Source: Aspidapion aeneum
Taxonomy: Eukaryota; Arthropoda; Insecta; Coleoptera; Brentidae
DNA length: 64,000 bases
Direction of reading: 5' to 3'
Assembly: GCA_963576565.1 (NCBI GenBank)
Contig: OY755046.1
Coordinates: 59,747,471-59,811,470 of the forward strand
Made by a program: the position numbers and the translations under genes. Positions 22,692 to 32,089 of this stretch are shown here, one piece after another; position 1 is the first letter of the stretch, and every line of letters starts with the position of its first letter. The notes beneath the pieces are model-generated. The model had not been told where the DNA came from and ran no database searches. It saw nothing but the letters and a program-made list of their open reading frames with translations.

Positions 22692-23300
22692 CAAGGCCAA
22701 CACAAAAATAGAGGCCACGACCCTGAAAAATCAGCTGTTCTCCCGGGGCTGAATTTTACATTGGTTCTTATGGGAGGTCAGACGTTTTTTTAGGATATTT
22801 TCAAAATGGCACTACAGATTTCCGCAAAATTTCAGTGAAATATTCTCAGACACCATCCCGATATTCCACCAAATGTTTGTAAGAAAGCAACATGATTAAA
22901 AGGTTAAAATCTTCAAGATTTAGCATTCCTTATTTTGAATTCAAATTACCCGCCATGTACCACATGCCAACTGTTATATTTGACATGTATTTGACTTTGT
23001 CATATGTGATTGTCACATTCGCTTCTGCTTCAAACTTAATTTTTGTGTGAGCTAATGAAGCGGCTATGAAAAATTAGGGCTTACTATACATTAAAAAAAA
23101 ATTGTTCTGCCAGAATAAAGTAGAAACAATCTCAAAAACGGCTCTATTTAACAAAAAATCAAATATCCAAGAACCGTCATTCCAACTTCAAAATTTTAAA
23201 GACAATCAGCTGTGTAGTAACGTGACCATCAAAAAAAATCAGCCCCGGATGTGACGTCAACAAAGTGGAGGATCGTGGCCCGTCCATTTTGATAGCCCTG
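22692..23300. mobile_element. Non-autonomous DNA transposon A, copy 1 (609 bp)
   Basis: Ends 'caaggccaacacaaaaata' and 'tgatagccctg'. Subterminal inverted arms contain 'ggccacgaccctg' / 'aggatcgtggcc' and 'ccggggctga' / 'tcagccccgg'. 'gagtatc' flanks both ends (22685-22691 and 23301-23307), a 7-bp (perhaps 8-bp) duplication suggesting a hAT- or P-like superfamily. Inserted in the LINE. Second copy at 51512-52122. Confidence 0.88.
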
Positions 23301-23422
23301 GAGTATCAATAGAGTTGCAAAGCCTGCAAATTTCATTTTAACTCATTCCATGCCTTTTGGTTTTCTCTGCTACCGGAATAACTTCATTGATAATCTTATA
23401 CACCGTGCTACGCCATTTTGTA

Positions 23423-23664
23423 TAGTCTAAATTATACGCATTTGTAATGACGTCACCAGGTAAGAAAAAAACGTATGGCGTAGATATTTTTACCAATCAG
23501 TGTTTTTTGATTGACAGTGACGGATACTTCACATAACCAATTACCTACCTATTTAAATCATAGACACTACTTTTTTTGAAAAGTTTATTGTCACCGTTGT
23601 TTGTAATATACTAAACAAAGATAAACAAAAATGACGTCATTACAAATGGGTATAATTTGAACTA
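23423..23664. mobile_element. TA-inserting MITE B, copy 1 (242 bp)
   Basis: The left end 'tagtctaaattatacgcatt' is inverted at the right end 'gggtataatttgaacta', followed inside by 'tgtaatgacgtca'. TA flanks both sides, the duplication expected of IS630-Tc1-mariner elements. Inserted in the LINE. A longer relative at 53893-54293 keeps part of a transposase. Confidence 0.88.
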
Positions 23665-24227
23665 TAGGCAGCACGGGGTTGGATATAAAGGACCAGATTT
23701 TTTTCCAGTTCAAAGATGGATATTTTTCCTCTACATGGGGTGTGACACTTACTTGGTTCATTATATTGTCGTAGATACTTTTTGTTGTGATATTATCATT
23801 TTTGTTAAATATAAGGTTAAATCTTGACATTTGAGACTTAATTTTTTTAGTGTAGTTATTTCTCTGTAAATTATTTTCGAAGATTGAGTTTACGCTTGAT
23901 TTAAACCATACCTTTGTGCTATCATCATTCCAAGATGCGAACTGAGTTTTTATAAAAAGAGCTAGAGCTTTAAATTCTATATTAATTAGGTTTAAACCTC
24001 CTATTTTATTATTTTGCTCTATCTGTTGTCTACTTACTCTATAAAGGCATCCACTCCAAATAAATTTTCCTGTTATTAGAACGATTTTTTGACTGAATTT
24101 TTTAGGTAAGGGTAAAACTTGTGAGAGGTACCAGACTTTTGACAAAATATATTATATATTGACCAACCAAACTTTTCTTATTAAGTCTAGGGATCTGGGT
24201 ATGTTTGATACCAAAAACCCCTTCCTT

Positions 24228-24300
24228 ACTTTTAAGTTTTTTTTCTTTGAAAATCTGTAAAAAATATAAATTTCTAGATAAATAATCTGTAAATGTATTT
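24228..24300 (-). repeat. Inverted copy of the Patr-1 intron/exon e boundary
   Basis: The reverse complement matches 13657-13727 over about 71 bp with about four mismatches. It includes 'atttatctagaaatt', the T-run, the 'acag' acceptor and the first 33 coding bases (IFKEKKLKSKE). The match stops inside the exon. Upstream similarity may continue past the point where the element 12764-13659 is inserted in the exon copy. On the - strand it happens to lie in an open frame (24102-24416). Confidence 0.85.
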
Positions 24301-24439
24301 GATTTAAAAAAACATTGAGATAAAGCGGCAGCCCAAGTAACATTATTACCACTCAAGGTTTTATTAATTTGGTTCCAAGGGTATTTAGAGGGTGCTGTTA
24401 TGGCTTTTAGGATCAATTTGGCTACAAAAAGGTAATTTA

Positions 24440-24970
24440 TATTGCCAATTACCTAAAGAGGTGTTATACAAGCAAAAAGTGTTCTTCTGTTCCTTTTAGA
24501 TACTTTTGGTTTTATTGATTTCTGATTTATAAAGATGGTCTTATAAAACCCTTTTACCTAAAGTTTTTAAAAATAAATAAATATAAACTTTGGTCTTTTA
24601 GTTTTTTTCATTACTTTAGGTCATAACAAAAGTGTTTTATAATAGAGCTAAAAGGTTACCTTATACCCTTTTGTTTTTGTAGTTACCAGTAGTTTAAGAG
24701 TAAATATGATTATATAGGCGGCCATATAGAACCTAGTTTCCTTAAGGTTTTTAAGAGTGGTAAATATAAACTTTAGACTTTTGGTTTTTGCCATTACTTT
24801 TAGGCATTTTAAACCGGTTTTATTGGAAGGCTTAAAGGTAAACTTAATTCTTTTGTATTTATGGTTACCCATAGCTGCATATTAAATATTATTTAAATAG
24901 GCGGTCATATAAAACTTTGTTTCCTTAAGGGTTCTAACAGAAGTAAATAAATACTTTCGTATTTTAGTTT
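24440..24970. repeat. Diverged tandem repeat, about 180-bp unit
   Basis: Loose repeats sharing 'cttttagttttttt(c/g)attact', 'aaaaggttaccttataccc' and 'gtttccttaag' landmarks occur near 24590, 24770 and 24950. Coding frames across it are not credible. Confidence 0.5.
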
Positions 24971-26440
24971 TTACTAGTACTAGTACAGATTGGTACCTAC
25001 CTATTGCAAGATTGATTATTTATTATCCTCCTGGGTAGGGCACCCAAGCCTAGATAAGGCCTGTTTAAACAGCCAATATAAGAGGTTTCCCTCCAACCTG
25101 CAGGCACAACGGATATCATTGCACTGGCCCTCCTGATTGTGTGCAAATTGCACGATAAAAAATATTTAAATTTAACACAATATTTAAAAAACAAATACAA
25201 AAAATTTAAGTGAGGTTATGTTCACTATGTTTACCTTCTCTTTTTTATTGGTTTCATAAGCGCACTCAAAAATCCTTGTTGCGATAGAGTAACAAATAAA
25301 ACCAAGTGACCACTATAAAACGATAATGGCGTATATAGAATTATTTTAAAAATATTGTAAACAGAAAATATTTATCTAGTCGTTTTAGCAGTGTTTTTTA
25401 ACAATAATTTTTCTTTAATTTTGATTTATGTAAACCAAACAGACTTTTTTAATGGTGAATAGTGTAAATTATTTTTATTTTATTTTAAATATTTGTTATT
25501 TAGTTATCAGAAAACTATTAAAAAGCATTTGTGAGCTGGCGCGCTTGTTTTGAGAGCTTTTCAGATACGATTTTATCAGAAAAATAAGTCTGGCAGGCAA
25601 TTTGATGATCCACAAAACGACAAACTCCTCATATATAGGTATATTTTTATGTGATACAATAATTTTGGGACTCTGACATTTTTAGCAATTTTATGACCTA
25701 AATTATTTTATATAGCCATTGTGAATCTAAAATATCTAAAGGTATTATGGTATTCAACAGAATTTCCAGGATACCAAATTACCAAATCTAGTTTTATAAC
25801 AGGATAGAGGACGTTTCTGAGTTGCTTTTAGAACCTGGCATACTAGCTTTAGGCTCTAAAAGGTTCTATACTGGTGGAACCGCTAGAGGGCGAAGCTAGC
25901 GTTTATTTCTTATGGTTTTATAATGAGTTTAATACATAGGTTGCCACCACCAATTGGGGAGTCCCATTTAGGAGGTCTAAGGGGTGTATAAGCGTAATGG
26001 GAACGTGCTAGCGACCAAACATTGAAACTAATGGTTTTAAGGAAAGGCGCTGGCAACCTTTTAGCTTCTGCTATAAATAAAGAAATGTTACTTGGGAGTA
26101 CAGTTTCTTGAAACATTTCAGCCCATATTTGACTTATCTTAAACTTTACTTTGGAATGAGCTACGAAACTCAAACTTTGCCCAGTCGTAGATCTTTATAG
26201 AGTTAACAACCCCTCCAAGTTTCATAAAAGTAGTTACGACATTTCAAAAAACGTCGAAATTTCCACACACTTATGTATAGATCATCAAAATTCTACTGTA
26301 TCCGTAAGATAAGATAGCAAATTTGCGTCTCAGACAAGACGATGCCAGTGTGCTTCAACTTTCGAGTGCTCGAGCCAGATCGCTAGATGGCGCCACACGT
26401 TTAAGTCTGCTCGTATCTTACGGATGCGAGTAATTCATAT
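24971..26440. other. Patr-1 intron, no gene
   Basis: Intron sequence without a recognisable gene. 'tttcagcccatatttgac' near 26117 also occurs near 22261, a shared repeat fragment. 'tccgtaagataagat' (about 26301) and 'tcgtatcttacgga' (about 26411) form the ends of a small inverted-repeat element of about 125 bp. Confidence 0.5.
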
Positions 26441-26444
26441 GTAG

Positions 26445-26569
26445 GAGTTGGTTTTGGTTCAAATTAGTTTACCTAGGTATGCTGTTCTCCACTGATGACG
26501 TGACACGCACAGAAACGTACGTCTGGAGATGCTACCTTGTGTAAGTTGGAAAATAACCAAAACCAACTC
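26445..26569. mobile_element. Small MITE, GAGTTGGTTTTGG ends
   Basis: 125-bp element with perfect 15-bp inverted ends 'gagttggttttggtt' and 'aaccaaaaccaactc'. Non-coding, lying 90 bp before the next exon. Confidence 0.75.
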
Positions 26570-26658
26570 TTCCTTCTCTTTCTGACACTCGCGAGTTAAG
26601 CACACACACCTTTGTGTGAAGTATAAAATTCTTTTTGATTATTATTTTTATTGTTTAG

Positions 26659-26800
26659 ATACGTTCAAAATGCCATAATGAGCGAAATATCAGATTTAGT
26701 ATCAGGTCTGGTCGAAGTAGTAAAACCTGACCTGAATGCCCGAAGTACACCATTAAGTCACGTAGGAAAGGCGCCGCTATATTTTGTAGTTTTAAATAAG
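26659..26800 (+). CDS. Patr-1: Patr-1 exon i (Pat-C domain)
   Basis: Acceptor 'tttattgtttag' ends at 26658; the first base completes the Arg codon split from exon h. The donor 'gtaagt' starts at 26801; phase 0 out. It encodes 'YVQNAIMSEISDLVSGLVE' and 'HVGKAPLYFVVLNK'. In human PATL1 the equivalent segment ends in the 'VVLQNQFGISLLYALL' region, which continues here in exon j. Confidence 0.93.
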
Positions 26801-26889
26801 GTAAGTCACAACAAGACCTGTTGTATAAAAAAATATAAGCTGGGCAATTTTTTTTTCGTCCGTAGTTTTTTTACCTTTTGTTTGATTTT

Positions 26890-27742
26890 TGTGATTTTAT
26901 TTATTTATTTATTTATTTATTTCAACAGTATATACAGCAAAAAGCCAATTACAGATACTTTCTTACATAAAAAAAAAGATTTTATGCAATATGTCACTCA
27001 CATTACACATGATAAATAACAAACAAATCAAATTACATATAATTACTTATTAATTAACTGCTGCGCACTTTTAGATCTATAATTTTTTTAAATTTCTTAC
27101 AGCTAACATTGTCAATATTAACATCTGAAGCATACTTGTTAAATAAGTTGCATAAATTGTAGATAGGAGAGCTTTTAAATAGATTTATTCGTGGATAAGC
27201 TAAATAAAACATATTTTTCGACCTTGAATTGATTCGATTGATGGCAAAAGGAAGTTGTTCAACTATATTAGGACAGTCAACATCCCCTTTGAGAATTCTA
27301 TACATTGTTGTTAGAAAAATTTTAGTTCTTCTTTGGTTTAGTGATAATCTATCAAATATTTTTAATAAGATCTTGTTGTCACAACCTCTTTGTGGATAAA
27401 TCCCAAACTTTCTAAAGTGCATGGCTTTTAAAAATTTTTGTTGAACTCCTTCAATCATACCAATCCAAATGTCATATTGGGGGACCAGATAACACTTCCA
27501 TATTCCAATAGCGGCAATACCAGACTGTCAAATAAGTATATGCTTACGTCAATGTTAAAACTTTTAGTATTTCTAGAAATAAACCCAGCAACTTTCTGGG
27601 CACTCTTAATTTTAGCAATAATATGTGATGAGAATGAAAGATTAGCATCGAAGGTTACACCTAGGTCTTTTTGTTCAGATACACGCTCTAGGTTTTCATT
27701 ATTTATTGTATAATCAAATTCAATTAAGACAAACAAAAGCAT
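26890..27742 (-). mobile_element. 5'-truncated LINE (CR1/Jockey-like tail) with AAAT-repeat end
   Basis: The - strand frames 27455-27742 and 27054-27458 are consecutive parts of a reverse-transcriptase C-terminus: 'SEQKDLGVTFDANLSFSSHI', 'LPLLEYGSVIWSPN', 'IEGVQQKFLKAM', 'LSLNQRRTKIFLTTMYRIL'. The element ends at a (ttta)n run near 26897-26930, which is an (aaat)n tail on its own strand, as expected for a LINE 3' end. There is a small frameshift between the two frames. Confidence 0.85.
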
Positions 27743-27757
27743 TTACCCAAATTTAAG

Positions 27758-28529
27758 TTAAAACCATTTTCCTCGCAATATAATAAAGTCCCAACTGTCC
27801 ACGTCAAAGCTAAGTGATTTTAAAATTTCTAGGGATTCAGAAAAGGTGACAATTAAATTACGCAATTCTTTAGCTGACTCGTTTTTTAATGTGGAGTTCA
27901 TAATTGTGCTTAAAGCATCATTTGCGAGGTCTCGCTTGTTTTGATATCTATTGACTAATTTGTCGTAAGCAATTTTATAATTTTGATCAGATAATCTAAT
28001 CCCTGATATCAATTTTAAAGGCTCATCCTCGAGATATGAAAATAAATATTGAAGTTTTCGAACGTTACTTAGACTTTGATTTTGATCTATAATGTTATTA
28101 AAAAGATAGAAAAAGAAGAAATATGGGAATACCTAACTCTTTGAGTTCTGTAGTTTCGTTTTGTCGAACATATGATCCCGAAAAGGATGGGGCCTCAACC
28201 GGAAATATTTTAGAGTAAACCCCCTTACACGCATAAAAATATTTACGAGTTTCTGAAAGGATCGCATCCTGCGTTTTAAACTCCTCGTCGTCCGAGTCGT
28301 CTATCAACATAATGACATCATTATGTGCCAGCATGCATTTATCGAAGGTTTCATCCAAATCGGAATACCTCACTTGAAACTCGTTTCTCGCTTTTTCGTC
28401 CGATGCCGCGGTCTGTGAAAACACATAACACTCGGTGATCGCAGATAAAAAACCCTTGCGTTTTTGCACGGCTTTTTTGACAGACATGATTTTACCTTTG
28501 AAATGACGAAATTGTCGGTAAATATACAA
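27758..28529 (-). pseudogene. BEL/Pao-type retroelement gag fragment
   Basis: - strand. The likely start codon is at 28485-28487 (MSVKKAVQKRKG). The first frame (to about 28098) and a second frame (28012-27758) carry the N-terminal and DUF1759-like parts of insect BEL/Pao gag, with 'IRLSDQNYKIAYDKL' and 'LKSLSFDVDSWDFI'. A frameshift separates them. Protease, RT and integrase are absent: the element stops where the LINE begins at 27742. The associated LTR is at 29044-29515. A 144-bp direct duplication of the leader (28513 and 28657) precedes gag. Confidence 0.8.
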
Positions 28530-29043
28530 TTAACGCTAAATTAATGCTTCTGAAATAGAAAAATGAGGAATTGTCGAAAATATGCACTAATTTATCGCAA
28601 TTGATGAAAATTGTTTTAAATATCGAAATGATATGGAACACATCTAATCACAGAAATGTCGGTAAATATACAATTAACGCTAAATTAATGCTTCTGAAAT
28701 AGAAAAATGATGAATTGTCGAAAATATGCACTAATTTATCGCAATTGATGAAAATTGTTTTAAATATCGAAATGATATGGAACACACCTAACACACTGAA
28801 CATGTGCTTGTTTATTTTGATTGCTTCGCTTTGTTTACTGAATGACCACGGTACGTTACCATAGCAGCGGACCGAAAAACACGTGAACCGCGCCGCTACC
28901 GAAGGTCGAGCGAAAATCTCTCTCGTTTCAATACGATTGACAAAATTCAAGGCCGCCTTGATCTCGGCGTGAAAATAAATGGCCGACTTATTAATACCGT
29001 CGTATGGAGTAAATTTTAAATAATTCGGTCGAAGTAACACTTA

Positions 29044-29515
29044 TGTTTTGCCCGCAGTAAGAAAAACGATAAATGCAACGGACTGTATATAATTTAATTA
29101 ATGAAAGCGCGAACAAACATAAATATATTGATATGAAAATTACGAAATAATTAAAAGGTCCATAGGTTAATTGTGGGTACCACACAAGGGAAATCAGAGA
29201 CAAAGCACTCACCAGTTTGCAGCCAATTTCTCCACTTCCAAGGGGCCCCTATCTGGATCTAATGATGTCACCACGTAGCTGAAGGGCTGAAGTTTCTAGT
29301 TCTATGCTCCAGTACACCAAAATCGAGCACTTTCAGGTGTAGAAATTTGAAATAGTTGGAGAAAGTAAATTAACACGCCATTTCTCGAGGCGGTCGAAAA
29401 AGGGTCTCACTTATTCTTGGTGCGCATGTCCAAAATGCGCGAATGCACTCTGTCCGTCATTCAATTGTGTAGTTTTAAAATTTACAAACACCGCGAAATT
29501 TAGCGGGAGCTAACA
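29044..29515 (-). mobile_element. LTR of BEL/Pao-type element
   Basis: On the - strand it begins 'tgttagctcccgct' and ends 'gcgggcaaaaca', i.e. TG...CA. About 470 bp, and it matches the isolated copy at 31005-31470 over nearly its whole length. It lies upstream of the gag fragment in the right orientation for a 5' LTR. Confidence 0.8.
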
Positions 29516-29892
29516 GAGCTGTGTCCTGAAATTCACTTTGAAGTGTTTCATTTTGATCTGTATCGAAAGCTAAAGTTTGAGACTATATGACTTTTTTGTC
29601 AAAATAGACATTTCCATAAAATCCAAAAAAGCACATAATTTTAAAATTAAGCCATTTTTCAAACCTCCCCCAAAATTTTTTGTGCGCCACTGTGGTCGAT
29701 TTTTTACATTGACAAAAAGCCACGTCTTTGCCGTGCACAAAAAGATATCTACTGAAAAAATTGGTTAAAAATTAATAAAGTTGTAGGTACCTTAACGAAT
29801 TACATGCTGATTTAATCCTTTGTGTAACGAAGGTCAAATAAAGGGTTATTTTTGTTCTACTGTGGATTTATCAAAGAGTATTTTTTAACAAC

Positions 29893-30095
29893 AAATGATA
29901 GCACATCGACCATCAAGAGTGGCACATCCTTAACCAAAAATAGCACATCGACAACTAAGGGTAGCACATCGACAATCAATGATAGCACATCGACAATCAA
30001 TGACAGCGCATCGAAAATAAATGATAGCACATCGACAATCAATGATAGCACATCAACAATAAATAGTAGCATATCGACAGGCAAGGGTAGCACAT
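29893..30095 (+). repeat. 21-bp minisatellite, second locus
   Basis: About ten copies of the same 21-bp unit as at 10620-11345 ('agcacatcgacaatcaatga' type), in the same orientation, 19 kb away in another intron of the same gene. Open on both strands for the same reason and not a gene. Confidence 0.88.
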
Positions 30096-30126
30096 ATTAA
30101 ATACTCTGCCAATCTATGGGCACCTA

Positions 30127-30796
30127 AGCTCACACTAGGTACTATAGTTATAGTGTACGTGTGAGCTAATATAACCAAAAACTGAAATATATTTTATTGA
30201 AATCCAGACTCAATTACCTTTCGTTTGATACCACACAAGCCATGTTTTGACTTAAACTTTAATTTTTCAAATCTACCCCCACCTTTTTTTAAAACTAAAA
30301 TGTATTTTGTTTAACTCCAGACTCAATTACCTTTCGTTTGATATCACACACGCCATATTTCCACATAAACACTAATTTTTTTAATTTACCCCCACCCTTT
30401 TTTTAAAGTAAAATGTATTTTATTTAACTCCAGACGCAATTACCTTTCGTTTGATATCACACACGCCATATTTTTACATAAACTCTAATTTTTGAAATAT
30501 ACCCCCACCCTTTTATTTGGCTTGTGTTTGGTGGATTTTGTTCATTTTTAAATGGGACCATCTCGACCCAAAACCCAGCGTAGGTACCAAATTTCATTAA
30601 AATCGGGCAAGCGGTTTTTGAGTTATGCGCGTTGGTCGTTACAGACAGACAGACAGACGGCGCAACAAAAAAGTTTCAAAATCATCTGAAACGCAAAGAT
30701 ATATAAAAATTTTTGAAATCGGAGCAACTTTTTTTTTTCTCGAAAAAATTAGGATCACTATAGCTCACACTACTATAGTATAGTAGTAGTGTGAGC
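30127..30796. mobile_element. Element bounded by two palindromes, with 3 internal tandem units
   Basis: Both ends are palindromic hairpins built from 'tagctcacac' / 'gtgtgagcta' (about 30128-30167 and 30761-30797). Between them are three tandem units of about 118 bp (landmark 'caattacctttcgtttgat' near 30209, 30326 and 30439). A tail follows with 'accaaatttcattaaaatcg' and 'acagacagacagacgg'. Non-coding. The 'accaaatttcat' phrase is also in the 128-bp satellite at the window start. Confidence 0.7.
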
Positions 30797-30834
30797 TAAA
30801 AGTATAATCTAGTATTTCATTATTTTTATTTTAG

Positions 30835-30972
30835 TTGGGTGTATCAGCTTTGGTGCTTTTGCTGATCAGAGCCGAACTGCTTTTTTCGTCTCAAGCCGTA
30901 ACAGAAAAACACCAACACGTGTGGGTCAACTTTCTGAACTCTTGGGCTTCGCAAACGGAAACTGCTACAAAG
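30835..30972 (+). CDS. Patr-1: Patr-1 exon j (Pat-C domain)
   Basis: Acceptor 'ttattttttattttag' region ends at 30834; donor 'gtaagg' starts at 30973; 46 codons, phase 0 in and out. It encodes 'LGVSALVLLLIRAELLFSS' followed by 'HVWVNFLNSWASQTE'. This matches the Pat-C helices that in human PATL1 read 'FGISLLYALLSHGEQL'. A solo LTR begins about 30 bp after the donor. Confidence 0.94.
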
Positions 30973-31004
30973 GTAAGGATATTGTCACGCTGAGCGGTCT
31001 TAGC

Positions 31005-31470
31005 TCGCGGTTAGAAAAACAATAACTGCAATGGACTGTAAATATTTTAATTAATGAAAGCGCGAACAAACATAAATATATTGATATGAAATCACGAAAT
31101 ATTCAAACGTCCATAGGTTAATTATTGGTGCCACACAACGGCAATCAGAAACAAAGGCACTCACCAGTTTGCAGCCAATTTATCCACTTCCAAGGGGCCC
31201 CTTTCTGGTTCTAATGATGTCACCGCGTAGCTGAAGGGCTGAAGTTTCTAGTTCTATGCTTCAGTACACCAAAATCGAGCACTTTCAGGTGTAGAAATTT
31301 GAAAATAGTTGGAGAACGAAATTAACACGCCATTTCTCGAGGCGATTGACAAAGGATCTCTCTGATTCTTGGTGCGCATGTCCAAAATGCGCGAATGCAC
31401 TCTGTCCTTCATCCAATTGTGTGGTTTTAAAAATTTACAAACAACCGCGAAATTTTAGCGGGAGCTAACA
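31005..31470 (-). mobile_element. Solo LTR of the BEL/Pao-type element
   Basis: About 465 bp matching the LTR at 29044-29515, with no internal region beside it. It is flanked by the 13-bp direct repeat 'gagcggtcttagc' (30992-31004 and 31471-31483), longer than the 4-6 bp usual for LTR elements, so the exact borders are uncertain. Confidence 0.75.
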
Positions 31471-31483
31471 GAGCGGTCTTAGC

Positions 31484-32089
31484 CGTTTCCGGGTCCTTCG
31501 GTATCGTTCCCTTAAAGGTGAAACATCCAACGAACCCATTACGATGTTTGCGTAATTGTTTAGACTAAATTGCGTCAACCAAAAATTCCACATGCAATTT
31601 ATAACTTTGAAGGAGTATTTTATGCCTTTTTGGGATAATCGTCACAATATCACTAGAGGTTAAATTATTTCCGGAAATTTTTTCGAGTTAATGAATATTT
31701 TGAAAATTATCGTCGAGTAGAAGATATGGGATGCAGAAAACTTTAAGAAGTGGTAAAGAATGTGAAAAAAAGTAAAAAATTACACTATGAATCACTTTTT
31801 TTATTTTATATATTAAAAATATCGATATACATATTTAATTAAGCTAGTAGTGCTAATATTACTACTTTCTGTGAATATTAAGGGACCTTTAGGCACGAGG
31901 AAAATCTTGAAATGTTCTTATAAATTTAATCGTTTATAAAAAAATAAATTCTTAAAAATTGACAAATTGTAAAGGTTATTTGCTGCATAGTTTTTTTGAA
32001 AAAAGTATTAATCACAAGCGTCAATTTTTATAGGAAGGGGGGGCGTCAAACTCTTATATTGCACCGGGCGCCAATCACCCTAGTGCTGG
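31484..32089. other. Patr-1 intron, no gene
   Basis: Sequence between the solo LTR and the tandem array. 'gcaccgggcgccaatcaccc' near 32061 resembles the GC-rich insert found inside the downstream 855-bp units. No coding signal. Confidence 0.5.

Larger units (their letters stand above)
22377..24190 (-). mobile_element. LINE 3' part interrupted by two DNA transposons
   Basis: The - strand reads from about 24190 as a LINE C-terminal protein: 'SKVWYLSQVLPLP', 'KFIWSGCLYRVSRQQ', 'IGGLNLINIE', then 'NWKKIW'. The frame is cut at 23664 by one element, resumes at 23422, is cut again at 23300 by another and resumes at 22691 through 'LIHRVKDCGN' to about 22377. Removing each insert with one target duplication restores the same reading frame on both sides, apart from one stop near 23340. 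5'-truncated and dead. Confidence 0.88.

Noticed and set aside
24102..24416. - strand frame containing IFKEKKLKSKE as a second Patr-1 gene
   Set aside because: Only 11 codons match and the rest is unrelated; it is an inverted copy of one boundary, not a paralogous gene.
29852..30100. Ser/Thr-rich 82-codon frame
   Set aside because: Second locus of the same 21-bp minisatellite.
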